Source of the DNA: Nitriliruptor sp040882075
GTDB lineage: Bacteria; Actinomycetota; Nitriliruptoria; Nitriliruptorales; Nitriliruptoraceae
Length of the DNA: 64,000 nt
NCBI RefSeq assembly: GCF_040882075.1
Contig: NZ_JBBEBZ010000171.1
Coordinates: 7,166-71,165, forward strand
Reading direction: 5' to 3'
Of the stretch, positions 37,247 through 45,586 are shown one piece after another. The notes beneath the pieces were generated by a model, which saw only the letters and a list, made by a program, of their open reading frames with translations, searched no databases and was not told the origin of the DNA. The first letter of the stretch is position 1, and every line of letters starts with the position of its first letter. Position numbers and translations under genes: made by a program.

Positions 37247-37725
37247 GTGGTCGGCTCGATGACGATGGAGGCGAGCATCTGCTCGACCCGACGGACCTGG
37301 ACGAGCTTGTCCTCCTCGGCGCCGAGGACGACGTAGAGGCAGAACGCGCGGCCCGCCTCGGTGAAGAACGCCTGGTACCCCGCCTGGCCGGGGATCACCC
37401 GTTGCAGCGAGCTGCCCGAGAACCGGCGTGGGTCGAGGCGACGCGGCAGCCCCTGAGCTTCGAACAGCGGGGTGTCGGCCTCCTGCGGCCCGTACTCGAG
37501 CAGGGCGACGAAGGTGTCACCCTCCCGCATGGTCTCGACCGCACCCGACCCGAAGTCGCCGCGGTCCACCGGAAGGGGGAAGGTCCCGGCGTGGAGCACC
37601 GGGTGCGTCTCCACCGACAGCGTTCGGGCCTCCCCCGGCGCGGGAGGTTCGGGCGCAGCGGTGCGCAACGCCCCCTCCCAACCGCGCGGGAGGTCGGCGC
37701 GGATGCCGAAGCCTCGTACCTGCAT
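37243..37725 (-). CDS. Unknown protein of the mau-like operon
   Basis: 160 residues, no signal peptide or membrane helix. Beta-rich with an N-terminal MQVRGFGIRADLPRGWEG and a C-terminal AGRAFCLYVVLGAEEDKLVQ then VRRVEQMLASI. No family recognised. It overlaps the MauA-like start by four bases and follows the CcdA-like gene by 22. Its fixed position suggests a role in maturation or export of the MauA-like protein. Confidence 0.75.
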   Translation of the reverse strand: MQVRGFGIRADLPRGWEGALRTAAPEPPAPGEARTLSVETHPVLHAGTFPLPVDRGDFGSGAVETMREGDTFVALLEYGPQEADTPLFEAQGLPRRLDPRRFSGSSLQRVIPGQAGYQAFFTEAGRAFCLYVVLGAEEDKLVQVRRVEQMLASIVIEPTT

Positions 37726-37747
37726 GTGGTGTCTCCGAGGTGGTGGG

Positions 37748-38365
37748 TCAGCCGGCGACGGCGACGGCGGCGGTGGTCAGAGCCGCCGCGGCGAGCGCCA
37801 CGACGGTGGTGGTGACGCGTCCCGCCACGGGGGCGGCCGCGTCCATGCGCTGGTGGAAGGCGTTGAGGCTCGCGGGGTCGCGGTGCCGCCCGGCGAGCAG
37901 CAGCGGCAGCGCCCGGACCGTGCCGAAGCACAGGCCGATGAGCACCCCCGCGGTGATCGACCCGGTGGCGACCGCGGCGAGCAGCACGAGGTGGAAGGCT
38001 GCCGAGGGGATCCGCGTCAGGACGCCTGCGCCGAGCTGGAAGCCGAAGCCGGCGCCGTAGGCCCACCCGCGGTAGCTGGTCAGCCAGCGCTCGTCGACCT
38101 GACGTTGCCAGCTCGGAAGCTGCACGCGCAAGGCGCCGCGGTCGACCAGGACCGCGACGATCGACGCGACGACCAGCACCGCGACGAGGGCCCCGACCGG
38201 CGGCGTACCGACGAGCGCGAACAGCCCCCAACCGAGCAGACCCGCGAGCGCACCGACGCTCGCGCCGCCGAGGGCGGACGCCACGAGGTAGGCCGTGGCC
38301 GTGATGGGCCACCGCTGTCCTCGTGCGGCCTCCCCGACCGGGGAGATGCTGGCGAGCATCGACAC
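37748..38365 (-). CDS. CcdA/DsbD-like integral membrane protein lacking the first redox cysteine
   Basis: 205 residues with six predicted helices, GTG 38365 (ATG 38359 possible). The layout is that of CcdA, which carries electrons across the membrane to exported thioredoxins. The usual Cys after SISP is replaced (ASISPVGEAARG), and a single cysteine remains in LIGLCFGTVRALP. It may thus have lost electron transport and kept a structural role. Lies between the 21-residue peptide gene and the unknown protein gene. Confidence 0.7.
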   Translation of the reverse strand: MSMLASISPVGEAARGQRWPITATAYLVASALGGASVGALAGLLGWGLFALVGTPPVGALVAVLVVASIVAVLVDRGALRVQLPSWQRQVDERWLTSYRGWAYGAGFGFQLGAGVLTRIPSAAFHLVLLAAVATGSITAGVLIGLCFGTVRALPLLLAGRHRDPASLNAFHQRMDAAAPVAGRVTTTVVALAAAALTTAAVAVAG

Positions 38366-38368
38366 CCC

Positions 38369-38434
38369 TCAGGGGCTCCAGCTGCTGCGGAGCGCGGCCG
38401 CGGCAGCGATGGTCAGTCCGAAGGCGAGGATCAC
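38369..38434 (-). CDS. 21-residue hydrophobic peptide in the mau-like operon
   Basis: GTG 38434 overlaps the stop of the thioredoxin-like gene (GTGA), and the TGA at 38369 lies three bases before the next start. The product, MILAFGLTIAAAAALRSSWS plus Pro, is a single short membrane helix with a basic end. The coupled position on both sides argues that it is translated. Homologues, if any, would be hard to see in standard annotation. Confidence 0.55.
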   Translation of the reverse strand: MILAFGLTIAAAAALRSSWSP

Positions 38435-39204
38435 GACGCGGCCCCGTCCACGGGCACGACGGTCCCGTCGGCGCGCTGGTAGAGCGACGGGTCACCGGGG
38501 CTGATCCCCGCGGCCAGAAGGTGGCGGTCGGCGTCCCGCTCGCGTCGGGCGTCCGCCGCCGCCTTGGCGCGGACCGACCGGTCCGATGCCGCGCCACGCA
38601 GCAGGAGGTTGCGCACGGCCGGCCACGAGGCGGCGGTCCCCTCACCGCGGACCCGGCCGGAGCGGCCCTCGACGTGCACCACGTACGGGCTCCCCGGGAC
38701 CTCGAGGTCGTCGTACACCGTGGAGCTCATCACGACGGGGATGCCCGACGGCGCGAGGTCGGCGATCGCCGCGGCGTCCTCGTCGGGTTCCTCCCGCGTC
38801 ACCACGACCACCCGGGTCCCGTCGGGGACGCCGAGGTCGTCCTCGAGCTCGCGCCAGTACGGGGCGCAGCCGGCGCAGGTCGAGGACAGGAACACCAGGA
38901 CGGTGTCGTGGTCCACGTCGACGGTGCGCAGGCCGAGGACGTCACCGGTGGGGCTGGTGCCGCTGACGTCGACCGCGCGCCGGCCCTCGGCAGGGGCGAC
39001 CGGTCCGAGCTGGGTGGCGATCGGCTGGGGCGTCGGCATCCCCGATGGCGAGGTCACCGGGCTGCCAGCGGTGGCCGACGGGTCCACACCTGCGCCGAAC
39101 GCGTGCAGCTGCTTGAGGATCTCGGCGTGGCTGCGGAGCAGTCCGACGAGCAGGACCAGCTGGGCAGCGACGACGACGGTCAGGACGACGACGAGTGCGG
39201 TCAC
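38431..39204 (-). CDS. MauD-like membrane-anchored thioredoxin-fold protein
   Basis: 257 residues from GTG 39204. An N-terminal membrane helix (LVVVLTVVVAAQLVLLVGLL) anchors an exported thioredoxin fold with the redox motif SSTCAGCAPYW (Cys110 and Cys113) and the cis-Pro region VPGSPYVVHVEG. In methylotrophs MauD helps form the many disulfides of the light chain. GTGA overlap with the mauE-like gene. A C-terminal 60-residue basic tail is extra. Confidence 0.85.
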   Translation of the reverse strand: MTALVVVLTVVVAAQLVLLVGLLRSHAEILKQLHAFGAGVDPSATAGSPVTSPSGMPTPQPIATQLGPVAPAEGRRAVDVSGTSPTGDVLGLRTVDVDHDTVLVFLSSTCAGCAPYWRELEDDLGVPDGTRVVVVTREEPDEDAAAIADLAPSGIPVVMSSTVYDDLEVPGSPYVVHVEGRSGRVRGEGTAASWPAVRNLLLRGAASDRSVRAKAAADARRERDADRHLLAAGISPGDPSLYQRADGTVVPVDGAAS

Positions 39205-39752
39205 GAGGCACCTCCAGCGGCGCGACGGGCGGTGGCCAGGTCCGGAAGGGCGGTGATGACCACCTGGACGGCCGCGACGGCGACGAGACCGGCGACGAGC
39301 GTCGGGACGCCCGCCAGAGGACCGCCGGCGATGAGGGTCACGGCCGACGGCACCCCGACGAGCACGGCGGCGCCGGCCGCAGCGGCGGCCGCAGCGTCCA
39401 CGATGACGTGGTGCCACCCGGTCGGGGTGTCGCTGGCACCGAAGCACCCGCAGCTCTCGCCACGCGACCGCTGCCGGAGCGCCACCCCGGTGAAGGCGAG
39501 GTAGGTGACGGCCAGGAGCGCCACGGCGGGTCCTGCACCCGTGGTGAGGACCACGGCGGCGAGCGCCAGCTCGCCCGCACCGAGCAGCCGCACGAGTCTT
39601 TCCGCGCCGATGGGCAGCCCGAGCGCCTCCCTGGCGACGGCGGGCGCCCGCAGCTTGGCGATCCCGGCGGGGACGAGCAGCCCGCTCGCCACGGCCACCA
39701 TCACGCCCAACGTCAGCGCGACAGCACCGCTGTCCCCCCCGAGCTCGAGCAA
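39201..39752 (-). CDS. mauE: MauE-family membrane protein
   Basis: 183 residues with four or more helices. Probable TTG start at 39752 with GGGAG six bases upstream. The characteristic cytoplasm/outside loop GESCGCFG carries Cys101 and Cys103, as in MauE proteins that support light-chain disulfide formation. First gene of the eight-gene operon. A -10-like TAGGTT lies on the minus strand near 39805-39810. Confidence 0.85.
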   Translation of the reverse strand: MLELGGDSGAVALTLGVMVAVASGLLVPAGIAKLRAPAVAREALGLPIGAERLVRLLGAGELALAAVVLTTGAGPAVALLAVTYLAFTGVALRQRSRGESCGCFGASDTPTGWHHVIVDAAAAAAAGAAVLVGVPSAVTLIAGGPLAGVPTLVAGLVAVAAVQVVITALPDLATARRAAGGAS

Positions 39753-39944
39753 CCTTCACTCCCGACGCGGCGGCTCCGGCGGCCACCGTCCAGTCCGCGC
39801 GAACCTACGTCGTGGCCCCGCGGTCGCCAACGAGGGTGCCGGTTCGAGGCGTCAGCGCACGCGTTCTCCCCGGGTGACCGCCCGGAGCGCAGCAGGAACG
39901 CACGGTCCGGGCTCGGGGCGCACGCCGGGAGCCGGCGTGGCCGG

Positions 39945-40018
39945 TGGGCGCGGCGGGGCTCGAACCCGCGACCGACGGATTATGAGTCCGCTGCTCTGAC
40001 CAGCTGAGCTACGCGCCC
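39945..40018 (-). tRNA. tRNA with CAU anticodon, probably elongator tRNA-Met
   Basis: Cloverleaf reads from 40018: acceptor GGGCGCG pairs with CGCGCCC, D-arm AGCTCAGCTGGTCAGAGC, anticodon stem GCGGA/TCCGT with loop CTCATAA, and T-arm GCGGGTTCGAGCCCCGC. CCA is not encoded. A CAU anticodon could also be the lysidine-modified tRNA-Ile. The arm sequences resemble actinobacterial elongator Met tRNAs, but I cannot exclude Ile. Confidence 0.93.
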
Positions 40019-40079
40019 GCGCGGCGGAGCCTACGCAGTGGGACGCGGCCGCTCCGCGCGGAGACGGAGGCGGAGGGCG

Positions 40080-40544
40080 TCAGCCCTGGGCGTCGCCGGC
40101 GGTCGCGTCGACCTCGATGCCCTCGGCGGGGCCCTGCCGCTCCTCCCAGGCGCGGAAACGACCGATCACGTCCGGGAGCGAGCGCAGCACGAAGCCGAGG
40201 ACCGCCACGTCGTCGAGCAGTCCGACGCCGGCCACGACGTCCGGGATGAGATCGAGCGGCGACACGAGGTAGACGAACCCGGAGAGGATCAGGAGCAGAT
40301 CCTCGATGGCCACGTCGCGGTAGCGCCCCGCGGCGTACGCGCGCAGCAGCCGGACCAGCGTGCGCGTGTCGGCGAGCGCATCGCCGACGATCGGTGCCGA
40401 CTCGACGCGGGCGTTGACCCGCCGCAGCAGCGCACCGAGGTCCCGACCGCCGTCCAGGTACTCCTGAGCCCGTGCGGTCGCGCGCTTCCACGGCCGTGAG
40501 CGCAGCACCTGGTCAGCCAGCCGCTTGCGTGCCGCTTCCGCCAC
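40080..40544 (-). CDS. YkvA-like DUF1232 membrane protein
   Basis: 154 residues from GTG 40544. The DUF1232 core reads LLILSGFVYLVSPLDLIPDV followed by GVGLLDDVAVLGFVL, with two hydrophobic segments. Family role unknown. A TAGCCT element lies on the minus strand at about 40572-40577. Confidence 0.85.
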   Translation of the reverse strand: MAEAARKRLADQVLRSRPWKRATARAQEYLDGGRDLGALLRRVNARVESAPIVGDALADTRTLVRLLRAYAAGRYRDVAIEDLLLILSGFVYLVSPLDLIPDVVAGVGLLDDVAVLGFVLRSLPDVIGRFRAWEERQGPAEGIEVDATAGDAQG

Positions 40545-40653
40545 CGTCCGCTCCCGAGGTCGTTCGGGCGCAGGCTAGGGCTTCCGCGACCCACCCGTGG
40601 GGCCGGTCGCACGCACGCACCTACGCTGCGGCGCTCGCTCCCATCCCCTCCCG

Positions 40654-40659
40654 TACGCT
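40654..40659 (+). promoter_or_regulatory. -10-like TACGCT, probable leaderless promoter
   Basis: TACGCT ends six bases before GTG 40666 of the DMT transporter gene. Confidence 0.45.
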
Positions 40660-40665
40660 CCCGAG

Positions 40666-41499
40666 GTGCACGTGGCCGCCCTCCTCGCGCTCGCGTCCGC
40701 CCTGTCGTTCGGGATCTCCGACGTCACGGGCGGTCTGGCCGCCCGGCGCGCCTCCGCGATCACCGTGACGCTGGTCGCCCAACTCGTCGGGCTCGTGGTC
40801 CTGCTGCCCGCCCTGGTGTTCCTGCCAGGTGAGCCGAGCGTGGCGGCGCTCGGGATCGGCGCGGTGGCCGGCGTCGGGGGCTCCGGTGGCCTCATCCTCT
40901 ACCTGCGCGGGCTGGCCATCGGCCCGATGGGGGTGGTGTCGCCTCTGGCGGCCCTCGTCGGCGCTGCCGTCCCGGTCGGGTGGGGGGTGCTCCTCGCCGG
41001 TGAACGGGTCACCACCCTCGATGTGTTCGGCATCGTGGCGGGTCTGGTTGCGGTCGTCCTCGTCGCGGTGCGCCCACGGCAGCTCGCCGAGGTCCACACC
41101 GCGAGCACCGTCCTCTCGCTCCTCGCCGGGGCATCGTTCGGCGGCTTCTTCGTCGCGCTCGACGCGACACCGCCGACCTCCGGCCTGTGGCCGTTGCTCG
41201 GCGCCAGGCTCGGCGGTGCGGTGTTGCTGGCCGTCGTGCTGCTGGTGGCTCGGCGCCGCCTGCCGGACCGGGCGACGGCGCCGCTCGTGATCGCGTCGGG
41301 GATGACCGACATGGCGGCCAACGTGCTGTTCCTGCTCGCGACGCGGACCGGCGCCCTGTCGCTGACGGCGCTGCTCACCTCGCTCTACCCGGTCGCGGTG
41401 GTGCTGCTCGCACGGCGGCTGACCGACGAGCGGCTGTCCCGGCTGCAGATCAGCGGGGTCGTCCTCGCGCTCGTCGCATCGGCCCTCGTCGCGCTCTAG
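40666..41499 (+). CDS. DMT-superfamily (EamA) transporter
   Basis: 277 residues, ten predicted helices in two EamA halves. The first half contains ALASALSFGISDVTGGLAAR and the helix-4/5 signature GVVSPLAALVGAAVPVGWG. The second half has GALSLTALLTSLYPVAVVLL and ERLSRLQISGVVLALV. Drug/metabolite exporters of this type have broad substrates; none can be assigned. Confidence 0.88.
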   Translation: MHVAALLALASALSFGISDVTGGLAARRASAITVTLVAQLVGLVVLLPALVFLPGEPSVAALGIGAVAGVGGSGGLILYLRGLAIGPMGVVSPLAALVGAAVPVGWGVLLAGERVTTLDVFGIVAGLVAVVLVAVRPRQLAEVHTASTVLSLLAGASFGGFFVALDATPPTSGLWPLLGARLGGAVLLAVVLLVARRRLPDRATAPLVIASGMTDMAANVLFLLATRTGALSLTALLTSLYPVAVVLLARRLTDERLSRLQISGVVLALVASALVAL

Positions 41500-41531
41500 C
41501 CCGCTGCTCGCGGCGTGGCTCTGCTCGTCGC

Positions 41532-42752
41532 TCAGTCGCGGTAGCGCTTGAGCTCGCGGCGTGCCAGCGCCATCTCGTGGACCTCGTCCGGGCCATCGGC
41601 CATGCGCAGGGTCCGTGCGTGGGCCCACATCAGCGCCAGTGGGAAGTCGTCCGAGAAGCCGCCAGCCCCGTGGGTCTGGATCGCCTTGTCGAGCACCCAC
41701 TCGGCCATCGACGGGGCGACGATCTTGATGGCCGAGATCTCCAGCCGCGCCCCCTTGTTGCCGACGGTGTCCATCAAGCGGGCGGCCTTCAGGGTCAGCA
41801 GGCGAGCCTGTTCGATCCGCACCCGGGCTTGGGCGAGCCAGTGGTGGAAGACGCCCTGGTCGGCGATCGGCCGGCCGAAGGGCTCACGTGCGAGGGCCCG
41901 TTCGCACATCAGGTCCACGGCGCGTTCAGCCATGCCGATGAGACGCATGCAGTGGTGGATGCGGCCGGGACCGAGCCGCGCCTGGGCGATGGCGAACCCG
42001 TCGCCTTCCGCGCCGATGAGGTTGCTCGCCGGCACGCGGACGTCGACGAACTCCACCTCCGGGTGCCCGCCGTGACCGTCGTAGTGCCCGAAGACCGGCA
42101 GCTCGCGGACGACCCGGACGCCCGGGGTGTCCATGGGCACCAGGATCTGCGACTGCTGGCGGTAGGGGGACTCGTTCGGGTCGGTGACCCCCATGAAGAT
42201 CCCGATCCTGCAGCGATCGGAGGCAGCGCCCGACGACCACCACTTGCGGCCGTTGATGACGTACTCGTCGCCGTCGCGCTCGATGCGTGACGCGATGTTG
42301 CGGGCGTCCGACGACGCGACGTCCGGCTCGGTCATGAAGAAGGCCGACCGGATCTCCCCCTCGAGCAGCGGGTGGAGCCACTCCTCCTGCTGCTGCGGGG
42401 TGCCGAACATGTGCAGCACCTCCATGTTGCCCGTGTCCGGCGCCGCACAGTTGAGCGCTTCGGGCGCGATGAGCACCGACCGGCCCGTGAGCTCCGCGAG
42501 GTAGGCGTAGTCGAGGTTGGTCAGACCCGCGCCGTGCTCCTCGTCGGGCAGGAACAGGTTCCACAGCCCACGCTGGCGGGCCTCGGACTTCAGCTCCTCG
42601 AGGATCGCCGGGTGGTGGTGGCGGTCACCGGAAGCCGCGATCTGTTCCGCGTACACCGCCTCGTTCGGGAGGATGCGCGTGTCGAGGAAGTCCTGCAGCT
42701 CGTCGCGCAGCTCGGCACCGCGCGGGCTCAGGGACAGGTCGAGGTCGGTCAC
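41532..42752 (-). CDS. Acyl-CoA dehydrogenase family protein
   Basis: 406 residues from GTG 42752. FAD enzyme that oxidises an acyl-CoA to the enoyl-CoA, passing electrons to ETF. The substrate-entry stretch FFMTEPDVASSDARNIASRI, then YVINGRKWWSSGAA and the C-terminal IQTHGAGGFSDDFPLALMWA match the ACAD10/11-like branch. It lacks the kinase part of ACAD11. A TAGCGT element lies on the minus strand at 42789-42794. Confidence 0.93.
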   Translation of the reverse strand: MTDLDLSLSPRGAELRDELQDFLDTRILPNEAVYAEQIAASGDRHHHPAILEELKSEARQRGLWNLFLPDEEHGAGLTNLDYAYLAELTGRSVLIAPEALNCAAPDTGNMEVLHMFGTPQQQEEWLHPLLEGEIRSAFFMTEPDVASSDARNIASRIERDGDEYVINGRKWWSSGAASDRCRIGIFMGVTDPNESPYRQQSQILVPMDTPGVRVVRELPVFGHYDGHGGHPEVEFVDVRVPASNLIGAEGDGFAIAQARLGPGRIHHCMRLIGMAERAVDLMCERALAREPFGRPIADQGVFHHWLAQARVRIEQARLLTLKAARLMDTVGNKGARLEISAIKIVAPSMAEWVLDKAIQTHGAGGFSDDFPLALMWAHARTLRMADGPDEVHEMALARRELKRYRD

Positions 42753-42840
42753 GGAGGGCTCCCGGGTCGTCCAGCACAGGGAGCCGCAACGCTAGGGCGC
42801 GTACCGGGGGCCCGCCGGCAGCCCGCCGGATCACGACGCG

Positions 42841-43083
42841 TCAGCGAGCCTCGCCCGCGACACCGCGTGCCTCCACGTACCCCGCGACGGCCGCCGTCGC
42901 GACCTCCTCGGCACGTTCCGCTGCTCGCACGGCAACTCGGACCGCACCACGGCGAGCCTCACGCAACGCGCTGCGTCGAGCCTCACGACGGCGCTCCGGG
43001 CCGTGATCGGGGTCGAGCAGGTACATGACGCCGGCGCCGAGCGCCGCACCGGTACCGAGCGTGACGAGCGAGCGGACGCGCAC
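42841..43083 (-). CDS. Small YtxH-like single-helix protein
   Basis: 80 residues. One helix (LVTLGTGAALGAGVMYLLDP) is followed by a very Arg/Ala-rich amphipathic tail (RREARRSALREARRGAVR). The motif MYLLDPDHGPERRREAR is common to small actinobacterial membrane proteins of unknown role. TAGGCT lies upstream near 43121-43126 on the minus strand. Confidence 0.75.
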   Translation of the reverse strand: MRVRSLVTLGTGAALGAGVMYLLDPDHGPERRREARRSALREARRGAVRVAVRAAERAEEVATAAVAGYVEARGVAGEAR

Positions 43084-43184
43084 GAGGCCTCCCGAGCGGT
43101 GGGGACGTTCGCGGGGGTCGACAGCCTACGACAAGCGTCGAGGGAGCCCGGTGGGTTCCCTCGACGTGGTGGAACGGGCGCGGA

Positions 43185-43754
43185 TCAGATGAGGCCGAGC
43201 TGACGGGCGCAGGACGGCCAGGCGTTCCACCCCTGGATCCGCTGGAGGCGCTCACCCATCTCGATCTGGGTCGCCTTCGACGCCTCGTGCGGGTACCCGG
43301 TACCACCGACGGCTTCCCAGCTCGACAGCGCGAACTGGAGGCCGCCGTAGTAGCCGTTCCCGGTGTTGATCGACCAGTTCCCTCCCGACTCGCACTGGGC
43401 GAGGCGGTCCCAGACCCCAGCGTTGCTGGTGCTGGAGGGCGCGGGAGCGGGAGCGGGCTCCGGTTCGGGTTCCGGCGGCGGGGGTGGCGGCGGCGCCTGC
43501 GCATCGAGCTCGGCGCGGGCGTCGATCGCGGCGAACATCGCGGTCGTCAACCGGTCGGTGTCGGCGCTGACCGGCTCGATGCGGTCGGCCGGCGTGACCG
43601 AGATGATCCGTTCGACCTGCTCGTCGTCCACCGGCGCCTCGGACGCGGTGGCGGCGACGGTCGAGACCGTCCCGAGCGCGACGAGCGCGCCAGCGGTCAA
43701 CAGTCTGGTCGCGGTGCGGGGGCTACGCGCGGCCGTGCGGGCACGACGGGACAC
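43185..43754 (-). CDS. Exported transglycosylase-like protein with Rpf-type C-terminal domain
   Basis: 189 residues from GTG 43754. A Sec signal (TRLLTAGALVALGTVSTVAA), a linker with a run of nine prolines and PEPEPEPAPAPAP, then an Rpf/transglycosylase-like domain: WDRLAQCESGGNWSINTGNG, with the catalytic-position Glu in CESGG, and YYGGLQFALSSWEAVGG. Rpf proteins cut peptidoglycan and wake dormant cells. The longer reading up to 44786 is antisense to the DMT gene and is not used. Confidence 0.88.
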   Translation of the reverse strand: MSRRARTAARSPRTATRLLTAGALVALGTVSTVAATASEAPVDDEQVERIISVTPADRIEPVSADTDRLTTAMFAAIDARAELDAQAPPPPPPPEPEPEPAPAPAPSSTSNAGVWDRLAQCESGGNWSINTGNGYYGGLQFALSSWEAVGGTGYPHEASKATQIEMGERLQRIQGWNAWPSCARQLGLI

Positions 43755-44120
43755 ACGGTCTCCTGGATCGGGGTCAGGGGGAGCGGGCGTCCCGGCGCCT
43801 CTGCGGCGCACGGTGGGAACGGGAGCTGGACGGCCCGGGGGTTCCTGTCGAGACGCGGACTGTGGGGGGTGCCGCGGGATCGGCCAGCAGCGGCGCCTGT
43901 CCTTCCGGTCAGGGGTCGGAGCCGGAACCCACCACGTGTGGGGCCCTAGACCCGCCTCCGAGCCGATCCGGCTCGAGCCGTCGACCGGAGTGCTTGCTGC
44001 GGTGAGCGCCCGTCTGCGGCGCGCGCAACGCGCGGATCCGGGGGTGGGCGTCCACGCGGCGGTCGCCCGAGGGCGGCGCAGCACCGGACGCCGGGTTCGG
44101 TAAGCTGGACGGTCCGTCCG
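43755..44120. other. 366-base gap between the Rpf-like and DMT transporter genes
   Basis: Divergent intergenic region. I looked for the c-di-AMP (ydaO) riboswitch that often precedes Rpf genes, but none of its conserved blocks is evident on the minus strand. No coding potential or strong hairpin recognised. It must hold both divergent promoters. Confidence 0.5.
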
Positions 44121-45158
44121 GTGCACCGGACGCCAGCCGACGGGACGTGCGTGCCGCCCCCAGCCCAACGACCCCCCCTCCACCCGCCGACCACCCCTGA
44201 GGGTCAACGCGGGCGCGGGCGCCTGCTCGCGATCGGTGACGGCTCCTCCCACGGCGCGTTCGGCTCGGCCGAGTGGGGGCTGCTCGCCGCGGTCGCGGTC
44301 ATCTGGGGGTCGTCCTTCCTGCTGATCGACATCGGCCTGCGCGACTTCACGCCGGGCCTGGTCGCCCTGATGCGCGTGGCGTTCGGCGCGCTCGCTCTCG
44401 CCGTCGTCCCCCGCGCACGGGCGTCGGTCGACCGACAGGACCTGCCACGTATCGCGCTGCTCGGCGTCACCTGGATGGGCGTGCCCCTGATCCTGTTCCC
44501 CGTCGCCCAGCAGTGGATCGATTCCTCGGTGGCCGGGATGCTCAACGCGGCGGTCCCGCTCACCACGGCGGTGTGGGCCGCAGCGCTGCTGCGACGCTGG
44601 CCGAACCGCCGCCAGGCCACCGGTCTGCTGCTCGGCTTCGCAGGCATCGTGCTGATCTCCCTCCCCGAGCTGCCGACCGACGCCATCGCGACGCAGGGCT
44701 CCGGCGCTGCGGTGCTCGGCGTCCTGCTGGTCCTGCTCGCGGTCGTGCTCTACGGGCTGTCGGCCAACCTCGCCGTACCGCTCCAACAGCGCTACGGGGC
44801 CCTGCCCGTGCTGTTGCGGGCGCAGTTGGCAGCGATGGTCGTCGTGGTGCCCTTCGGACTCGCCACGGCGTCGGGATCGACCTGGTCCTGGACCTCAGCG
44901 GCGGCGATGGTCCCGCTCGGGATGCTCGGCACCGGTCTGGCCTTCGTGCTGATGACCACGCTCGTCGGCCGCGTCGGCGGGCCCCGTGGATCCATCGCCA
45001 TCTACTTCACGCCGATCGTCGCCATCGCCCTCGGCGTGAGCCTGGCGGGCGAGGAGCTGCACCCGTTGGCCGCACTCGGCTCCGTGCTCGTCATCGGCGG
45101 CGCGTGGATCACCTCACGGCGCCAGGACCTGCCCGTCTCACCCGCCGGCCGCGCCTGA
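44121..45158 (+). CDS. DMT-superfamily (EamA) transporter, RhaT/YdcZ-like
   Basis: 345 residues if GTG 44121 is used. The first 45 residues are hydrophilic and Pro-rich, so a later start such as GTG 44151 is possible. Ten helices follow. EamA signatures are LLAAVAVIWGSSFLLIDIGL, GLVALMRVAFGALALAV, and in the second half GRVGGPRGSIAIYFTPIVAI. Likely an exporter of metabolites or amino acids. Its last 21 bases overlap the convergent thiamine-binding gene. Confidence 0.87.
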   Translation: MHRTPADGTCVPPPAQRPPLHPPTTPEGQRGRGRLLAIGDGSSHGAFGSAEWGLLAAVAVIWGSSFLLIDIGLRDFTPGLVALMRVAFGALALAVVPRARASVDRQDLPRIALLGVTWMGVPLILFPVAQQWIDSSVAGMLNAAVPLTTAVWAAALLRRWPNRRQATGLLLGFAGIVLISLPELPTDAIATQGSGAAVLGVLLVLLAVVLYGLSANLAVPLQQRYGALPVLLRAQLAAMVVVVPFGLATASGSTWSWTSAAAMVPLGMLGTGLAFVLMTTLVGRVGGPRGSIAIYFTPIVAIALGVSLAGEELHPLAALGSVLVIGGAWITSRRQDLPVSPAGRA

Positions 45159-45485
45159 CCTGGTCGGCGACGAGGGCCTTTCGGTCGCGTCGCGTTCGAG
45201 CGCGGCCTCGACGCTGACGAGCTTCGATCGCAGACCGTCCTCGTGACCCGGCCGCACGTCGAGCTTGATCGTGGCGGCGACCCGCGGCGCACCCCGCTCG
45301 AGCAGCAGCTCGATGCACCGCTGCATCAGGTCGAACACCTCCGGTACCGGCCCCTCGACCAGCGTGAACATGGCGTTGGTCTCGTTGGGCAGACCCGACG
45401 CGCGGACGAGCCGGACCACCTCGGCGACCTCAGCGCTGACCGAGTCCGACGGGCCCATCGGACTCATCGAGAAGGCTGCGATCAC
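45138..45485 (-). CDS. MTH1187/YqgV-type thiamine-binding family protein
   Basis: 115 residues from GTG 45485. The ferredoxin-like fold of DUF77 is seen in VIAAFSMSPMGPSDSVSAEV and ETNAMFTLVEGPVPEVFDLM, with AATIKLDVRPG near the end. Family members bind thiamine-like ligands and form tetramers. Convergent and overlapping by 21 bases with the DMT gene. Confidence 0.87.
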   Translation of the reverse strand: MIAAFSMSPMGPSDSVSAEVAEVVRLVRASGLPNETNAMFTLVEGPVPEVFDLMQRCIELLLERGAPRVAATIKLDVRPGHEDGLRSKLVSVEAALERDATERPSSPTRSGAAGG

Positions 45486-45543
45486 CGGACGACCTCCGCA
45501 CGCGTTCACACCGCTCCCCCGGGGCCGGAGGAGGTCCGCACGC

Positions 45544-45549
45544 TAGCCT
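45544..45549 (+). promoter_or_regulatory. -10-like TAGCCT before the NfeD gene
   Basis: TAGCCT fits the recurring TAnnnT element and would give a leader of about 30 bases to GTG 45587. Confidence 0.35.
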
Positions 45550-45586
45550 CCAGGTCCGTACCGAGCTCGTGGAAGGGCGACACGCT

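Noticed and set aside
43755..44120. Possible c-di-AMP riboswitch before the Rpf-like gene
   Set aside because: None of the conserved ydaO blocks or paired stems could be placed.
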